Shown here one piece after another: positions 47,301 to 56,300 of a stretch of 64,000 nt of DNA; within the stretch, counting starts at the first letter, position 1, and every line of letters begins with the position of its first letter. A program made the position numbers and the translations under genes. The notes beneath the pieces are model-generated. The model did not search any database. It had not been told where the DNA came from and worked only from the letters and a program-made list of their open reading frames with translations. The DNA comes from Akebia trifoliata. Its lineage: Eukaryota; Streptophyta; Magnoliopsida; Ranunculales; Lardizabalaceae. The stretch lies in NCBI GenBank assembly GCA_017979445.1, contig CM030717.1, positions 21,935,288 through 21,999,287 on the forward strand. The letters are read 5' to 3'.

Positions 47301-50300
47301 TAATATTATTGTATGATTCCAGAGCTAAAATATATTTAAGTAGAGTATTACGCCATGATAATATCAAATGTGAATTTTGTTAAGAAACTCCTTTAGACTA
47401 ATCTTCTTAGAATAAAGATAAAGATAAAAATGCCCTTTTACATGTGCATGTCAAGGCTACTAACATAAACTAAAAGTCAGAAGAAGCTACAATTAACATA
47501 TTATTGGAGTAGAATTAATCGGAGTACAATTAGTATTGTAGTGTAATTTTTAAGTCACAAACCCCTCGAGATGTTAAGTAGTCAATTAATTAATTTACTT
47601 GGTGAATTCTTGATTTTAAATTCTCTTACGGCTTTTCGGAGATGGCATAATTTAGTAAGTAGATTTTCTGGGGATATTGATTTTACCGAGGTGTTTTCTG
47701 CTTTTAACTGAGTAGGCGCTACTTGTAAGGTGTTGACAACCTTGGTTATTTGTTACAACTGGGGTTATTGTATTTGTGTCACTGAAACATAGATCGCTTG
47801 ATACAAGGTGAATTGTTTATGGTTCTGGGTTCATGATTTTGACCGAGGTGTTTAATTGTAATCTCTTATCATAATTCTAATTAATATTCCAAAGTATATA
47901 TTTTGATAATCATTAAGAGACAGATGTCCTTTTCTTAGGGGGTTAAGAATATTCACCCACAATCATCATTGTTATAATCCAAGCTTCATCCCAAAATTTT
48001 GAGGTTGGTTGAATGAATCATGTTTCTCTGTTCAAAATTATATCTAAAACCATGCCTTATGTCATTTATACAAAAAATAAAAAAAATAAAACTGTCTTAT
48101 GTTAATTTATATGCATCAATGTCCACTCTGTGGAACCTATAATTATGTCTAAAACATGTCTTGTATTAATTCAAGTATTCATATCTACTCTCACTACCTC
48201 AATCCACATCCTTTTTGCAAAAACTTGATTTTCTGAGAAGAACCAAGCAACAGATGGTGAGAAAAAGATCAGATGGACATTGGCAAGAGACGAAAACTTC
48301 AATTTCAGAGCTGCTTATTGGGCCAATCTCCATAGCTTGCTATATGGAGCTCTACCACCCAACATTGTTCTCTGGGGTCATGTCTTCCTCTCTTTCTGCA
48401 TTACGGATGACAAGTCTTCTGTACTAATTAAGGCCAAGGTTCTTCATACTGACGAGATCACTGAGATTGTCGGCGATTTACTTATTGCAGCTGATGGGTG
48501 TCTATCTACTATCCGTCAATGCTTCCTACCCAATCTTAAATTGAGGTTCGTGGATTGAACTTTTTTCCTATCAATGTATTGTGGTTTCTAGAGATAGGGT
48601 TGATAGTTGTTTCACATTTAAGATCTTAATTAATATGAGAGCTGCTATTGGCTTCCCAACTTTTACTTATTACATTCCAATTAAAAATAAATAAAATAAG
48701 TGAATGGTTGAGAATAAGTAAAAGTTAAACCAGTGTTTTTAGAGGCATGTGAGGCTTATGTCTTGAGGCTCACCTTGATATTAGGCTCATTAAAAACACC
48801 ATGAGGCTTAAGGTTGAAACTCAAAATCAACTAAGGCTTATGCCTCAAACCAAGGGACACCCAAAAGGCGTATGCCTTAGTGTGAGGTGTGTGCCTTTTG
48901 TTCAGGGCATACGCCTCACGTTAAATTTTCTATTTTGTTTAGCAATAATTTCTATCTCTTATCTTCTTTTTCTTTTCTTTATTTTTTTACTTCTTTTTTT
49001 AATCTTTTTTATTTTTATTTCCTTGTTGTGGCTAGCAAGCAACATTGGAACACTTAAAAATGTATTTGAATACATAATAGTAATGTATGCATAGAAATCA
49101 TTGAGTTTATAAATATCTTTGTGGCATTTTGTAGTATACAGAGTAAGTTATTGAAAATAATATTTAATTGTATTTTTGTAATAAATCTAGAATAGTTCTT
49201 TACTGCAGAAACTTTGAATTATTTAAATACAAAATATTTCTTTTTTTTGCTAAAATATAAAAATAACAATATTTTATATCATTATTTGTTCTAATGGATA
49301 AAATTTGGAATTTGAAATTTAAAATTTAAAATATGCAAATGTTGTCCTAATGTTTTAGTATTTTAATAGTAGTTATTTTAAATGTTACACTATATATTTA
49401 AAATTATCATTAGTATGAGACTTGCACTTTACGCCTTGAGAAACTGGCCAACTGAGTGCCTTGCCTCACGCCTTAGTGTTTGAAAACATTGAGTTGAACA
49501 ACTACTGAAATTGTTTGAACTGAGTGTTATAATATTTTGTAATGTTGAGATTATAATTTGAGCCAAAACTTTGTAATGTTTGAAGAGTGTGTTTTAATCT
49601 TTAATTGGGGTGATAAATAATTAAATAAATTGGGGGTGCAATAAGTAAAAGTTGTTGGATATTTTCAACAATAAATTTTTTATTTTTATTTTGTTTGTTT
49701 GGTGTATCTTTCAATCGGGTAAGGTAGTGTGGTTGTGTCTTTTGAGAATAGACATGGAACTCATTTGATTGGTTCAAGTGCTTATCGTGAATAGGTTGTA
49801 CTAGTTGGCAAAAAGGCATCTTATAGGTTATACTAGTTGGGAAAAGACATGTCTCTACCCAATTTTAATACAAACCATTAGATTTAATAGGTGTCTCTTG
49901 AAAAAGAGACCAGTGGTTTATTAGATGTCTCTTGAAAAAAAGGTACTTCTTGACCGAAGTGTTCTTTGAGTGTCTATTTAAATCATGACTTATTTCTTTT
50001 GTTGGACACTTGAAAAATCCAGAAAATATTAGTTTAATCTTTTGTTTTGAAGGGCATTATCAGTATTAGAAAAGTATGATCTGACTGTGATCGGACGGTG
50101 CACAATCTATATCATAGTATTCCTTTCATCAAAGGGCTTTATTGTATCTTCAAGGCAATTTCTCTACACCCTTTGTGCACTTGAGATCTAGATCTGAAGG
50201 GAAGAAAGTCTAAAAAATATCGTTTTCCGAGTCTTAAAATCATTGTTGATCGAATTTTTTTACACATTATTTTTCTCCTTCCATGAGAAATTTCCAACAG

Positions 50301-53300
50301 TTTTAGACAATATTCTTTGTGTTCTAATGGAGGGATCAATAGCTCATTCAATCCAAGTGATGCATCAAGATCTTGTTCGTCTTGATTGTTTCAATGGACA
50401 AAACTTTACTAGGTGGCAAGAAAAGGTTATGTTCTTTTTCACATCTCTAAAGTTTTTTATATTCTTGAAAATGGTCTAAAAGAAATTTCAGAACCCACTC
50501 CAGAAGATAATGAGGAAATTAAGGAGAAGCGGCGCACAAGAAAAGAAGACGAATTTCTACACAGAGGACATTTTGAATGCCACATCCAACTCAGTTTATA
50601 GCGCGCATAGATCATTGCTAGCAACAAAACAATTGTGGGATGCTCTTCACAACAAATACCGTATTGAAGAGGCAAGTAACATAATTTTTTTATTTTTAAT
50701 TGATATGGATTTTAAGATGACTAATGACAAATCGGTTCTAGCACAAATGTATGAACTTCAACAAATTGTTGGTAATCTTAAAACAAGGGGTATAGAACTT
50801 ATGGAGGATTTCTAGGTGGGTGTTGTAATTGCTATACTATCATCTACTTGGAATAATTACAAAAAGAAACTCAAACATGAAGAGCGGAATCATACTTAGG
50901 AGTCCTTTCAACGCCATCTTTGTATTGAAGAAGATTCTCCCTTTCGTGATAATAAGGAAAATCAATCTGAAAGTCATTCTAGGGAAAATATGGTTAAGGA
51001 TCAAAAGTCTAAGCAAACCTACAAATTACAACCAAAGAAAAACAAGTTTTTTAAGAGACAAGGTACCAAAGATAAGAAGAAAAGAAATTGTTACTTTTAT
51101 AACAAACCCGATCACTATGCTTGACAATGTTGTCATCAAAAGAAACAGTTCAAAAATCGATCAAACATGACTAAAGTCAAGAATCAAGTGAACATGACCG
51201 AAAATGGAAATCTTACTGCAACAGTTTCTGAGGCAAATTCAATGGTAATTGATAGTGGATAGTGGTTAGATACTGGAGCAACTATTCACATTTATAAGAA
51301 TCGTAGTCTATACAAGACTTATGAACAAACCACTGGCGGAAAAGATGTGAAAATGACAAATAATCTTTGTACCAAAGTCATTGGCAAGGGATCCATGGAA
51401 CTCAAGCTTACATCAGGGAAAACACTTACTTTAATTGATGTACTTCATGTACTCGGTATGAGTAAAAATCTTATATCTGAAGACCTACTCAATAAGAGAG
51501 GCTTCAAATTGGTGTTTTTCTTATCTAAGAATGGGTTGTTCATTGGGAATTGTTACTCTTGTAATGAGATTATCAAATTGAATTTAAGAAATGATTCTTC
51601 CTTTGTTTATATGGTTGAGTCGATTTCTTTGTGGCATAGAAGATTAGAATATGTAAATTATAGATCCATAAAGAACATATCTAATGTCAATTTAATGCTG
51701 ACAATATTGAGAAATGTCAAATTTGTGCCCAAACTAAGATAGTTAGAAATTTTTTTAAATCAGTAGATCGGACTTTTGATATTCTTGAGCTTATTTATAG
51801 TGATGTATGTGATCTAAAGAACTATGTCACTCGTGGAGGAAATAAATATTTCCTTACTTTTATTGATGATTGTTCTAGATATGCATATGTATATTTACTA
51901 AAAAGCCAAGATGAGGTTTTTGAGAAGTTTATATCTTTTAAAATAGAAATTGAAATCCAGTATAATCGTAAAATAAAAATCCTTAGATCTGATGGAGGTG
52001 GTGAATTATACCCAATAGAGTTTATTAAATTTTGTGAAACTTTGACATAATTTATCAAGTTGACACCTTAGTCGCCGCAACAAAATGGTATTGCAGAAAG
52101 AAAAAATAGGACTTTAGTTGAAATGGTTAATACTATGATTATTAGTTTTGATTTACTTTGGTCTATCTGGGGTGAAGCTGTTTTAGCAACATGTTTTATT
52201 TTGAATAGTCCTTTTGAAAAAGTTTAATTACTCCTTATTAACTTTGGTTCAATCGTATGCCTAATTTGAGTCGTCTCATAAGTATGGGGTTGTCTTGCTT
52301 ATGTAAAAAAGCTTAGCCCTAAGGGCCAAAATTAGGATATAGAACTTACAAGTGTATTTTCATTGGATATTCTAAGAATAGTGTAACTTATTATTTTTTT
52401 TCCTTGACTCACAAGAGATTATGGAATCTATTGATGTGCAATCTTTAAGAATTTGACAAGATCAAGTTCTTCTGAATTTATCATAGAAAGTCGAGAGACT
52501 TTATTTGTTCTTACATCTATGAGTGATGACACTCATGATAATAAACGTACTGAGGTTAAAGTAAATGATATTGTACCTAGGAGTAAAAGACCTGGATTAG
52601 AAAAGATCTAGGGATCTGATTTTCTTATCAACCTCGTAGAAGAAAATAAAATCAAGTTTGTACTCCAAGTTGAAGATAAACCGTCTACCTATTTAGAAGC
52701 AATTACATCTTGTGATGCTTCATTCTGGGAAGAAGCTATTAATGATGAGATGAATTCAATTTTACCTAATCAGACTTGAGTACTTGTGGATCTTCCTCCA
52801 GGAGCAAAACCAATAAGGTGCAAATGGATTTTCAAAAGAAAATTAAATGTCGATGGTTCCATCAATAAGTTTAAAGTTAGATTGTTTGCAAAAGGTTTTA
52901 AATAAAGGAAAGACATTGATTATTTTGACACTTATGCACCTGTAGTACGAATTTCATCTATTAAAATTTTAATTTCTCTTGCCTCCTTCACCAATTAGTT
53001 GTCCATTAAATGGACGTAAAAATAACATTTCTAAATAGTAATTTAGGAGAGGAAATCTATATGGAACAACTCGAAGAATTTATTTTATCAGGCCAAGAAA
53101 AGAAAGTTGGTAAACTTGTTAAATCTCTCTATGGTTTAAAACAAGCTCCTATACAATGGTATGAGAAATTTAATAAGATAGTGTTATCTTATGGTTTTAA
53201 GGTTAATGACGTTGATAAATGTATTTATAGTAAATTTAATGATGGAGTAGGTGTCATTATTTGCTTATATGTAGATGATATGCTCATATTAGGTTTTAAC

Positions 53301-56300
53301 CTGTGTAAAAGAAACAAAATTATTTTTGTCATCTAATTTTAATATGAAAGACTTAGGGAAGGTTGATGTTATTTTAAGATCAAAATTGTGAGAAAAATAA
53401 TGTTTTAGCATTATCTCAATCACATTACATTGAAAAGATCCTAAAAAGGTATGGTCATTTAGATCATAAGCCAGCACCAACCCCTACGGATCCTAATATT
53501 AAGTTGATGAAAAATACTTGTCTTTGTAAAGCTCAATTAGAGCATGCAAGTATTGTAGGGAGTCTTATGTATGCTATGCATTGCACAAACTCCGATTTGC
53601 ATTCGTTGTTGGGATGTTATGTCGATTTACTATCTAGGAATAGAATATTAGAATACAGTTTCCAGAGTTCTTAGATACCTGAAGGGGATTATTAGGGGTG
53701 TCAATTTGAACACAACCCGTGAACGCAACTCAAAAACGACACGAAATTATTGGGTTTGGGTCAAGCCTAATTGGGTTTGGGTCATAATAGTGTCAACTTG
53801 TCTAACAAGATTATTAAATGGATCGGGTCTGGTTAGGGGCGTCAAACCACTTCACCCATTTTGACACGTTTAGTTATTATGTCATTAACATGTAGTTTTA
53901 AATATATCAACAATTATTTAAGAATTTTTTAAATTACACAATTTTTGCTAGAATTTCCTATAATTTTTTCATAATACAATTTTTTTTGGAATTCTATAAA
54001 ATATAAAGGGTGTTTTAAGATATTTTTCAAATAATTAATGATTAAGGTTTTACTTTGAAAAGAAAAAATAAAACTTTATATTTATATTTTTTTCATTGAA
54101 ATCTAGAGGCATGTCGTTTGATTCCTAATATAGTGCTCCATGCATGTGGGCAAGATGTCCCATAGTAAGATTTAAGATCTTACTAAGTAAGGCTAATATA
54201 TGTCTTATGTGATAATGAAATACACTTTGCTTAGTAAAAAAAAATAAAATAATAATAATGAAAAACACTTTCCTTACTAAGTAAGGAAAGTTTTCTGACC
54301 ACATCACCTTATGAATTTTGAAAAGAAAAAAAATCAAAAGAAAGTTATTTTTCACCATTGAACTTAGTTTACGATTGTGTGACTTTACTTTTAGTAATGG
54401 TATTTATTTTAGGTGGTGGAAATGGAACTTATTTTTTTCCAATAAAGATTAGAATTTTAATAAACTGGTTATACATGCGTTGGGTCAGGTATACCTATTT
54501 ATAAATAGGTTGGGTTTGGGTTTGGTAAATTTTAATAATACCCTTACCTCAATACGACATGAACACGACACGACCCAGCCTATTGCCACCCCTAGGGATT
54601 AGGAACTATAAATTACATTATGTTGGATATCCTACAGTGGTAGAAGGATATAGCAATGCCAGTTGGAATAATCACCAGTCTAAGTCTTAAGTCTACTACT
54701 GGTTGGATCTTTACGCTAGGAGGTGCTGTGATATCTTGAGGATCCAAGAAGTATACTTGTGTTTCTGATTCTACTTTGTTGACATAATTTATAGCCCTAA
54801 TAGATGCAAGTAAAGAAGTTGAGTGGCTTAGAAACTTATTCATAGATATACCACTTTGGAAAAAGCCAACTTTTGCAATAATGATCAATTGTGACAGTCA
54901 GTCTGCACTCACAAAGTCTTAAATGAGACGTACAATGGAAAGTCTAAATATATATGTTTGGACATATAAGTCTTAAACATCACTATCTCAGATAATTTCT
55001 CAAGAGCGGAGTAATTACGGTTGACTACGTGAAGTCAAACAAAAACTTAGCAGATCCTTTAGCAAAAGTTCTTGCTAGAGAGGTGATTTATCTCACTTCA
55101 AAAGGCAAGGGGTTAAGGTTTATATAGTAAATTCAACCACCATTTAATGGGAACCCAAGCTCAATCTTGAAATGATAGGCAAGGTTCAATGGGTACTAAC
55201 AAGTTGAATGAGTGGTTTAGTGAGACACTAGAAATTTTATAATTGTCCCATTCCTATACATCTAGTGTTAATTCCTACAAGAAAGAGGTTGGAAGTGAAT
55301 CCTCAGTAAGTCCAAATTGTTTTTAGAGGTGACTCGTAGGATCACTGTTTATGGATTTGCTTATATGAGTGAAAAAGTCAAACCTCTTTTTATGAAAATT
55401 AAACAAATTCTAGAGCACTCATGAAATTAGGATATTTGCGCATGGCCATTAATGTGCAAGCTTTAAAGATCACTCTTAGTTATAGAAATTTGTATGTACA
55501 AATGAGTCCGGTTCGTCTGAAAGGGTCCTTGGTTCAAGATCAGTTCACCATAATACCTTGACAAAATTTTGATTTATTTGCACTAAGTGGAAGTTCAAGT
55601 CCAAAAGACACTTTCATCGATGTACTATTTCTATGATGATGCTCATTCAATTGTATTTTTTTGTTTTGTTCTGCCTTCTAAGAATTACAAAAACTTGAGC
55701 CCCGAAAGGGTACGCATGCGACAATTTTCTGTGGTGTAGCTATTGTTATTTATTATATATATTTTAAATCATTTGTTATTTTGAAAATGGGAAGGGATTG
55801 TTGGATATTTTCAACAATAAAAATCTGTTCTTATTTTGTTTGTTTGGTGTGTCTTCCAATCGGGTAAGTTAGTGTGGTTGTGTCTTTTGAGAATAGACAT
55901 GGAACCCATTTGATTGGTTCAAGTGCCTATTGTGAATAGGTTGTACTAGTTGGCAAAAAAGGCATCTTATAGGTTGTACTAGTTGGGAAAAGACATGTAT
56001 CTACCCAATTTTAGTCCAAACCATTGGATTTAATAGGTGTCTCTTGAGAAAGAAACCATTGGTTTATTATGTCTCTTGAGGAAAAGGTACCTCTTGACCG
56101 AAGTGTTCTTTGGGGGTCTATTTAAATCATGATTTGCTTCTTTAATTAGACACTTGAAAAATCCAGAAAATATTAGTTTAGTCTTTTGTTTTGAAGAGCA
56201 TTATTTGTATTAGAAAAGTGTGATCTTACTGTAATTGGATGGTACACAATCCGTATCACAGTATTCGATTGATCAAAAAGGGTTTTATTGTATCCTCAAG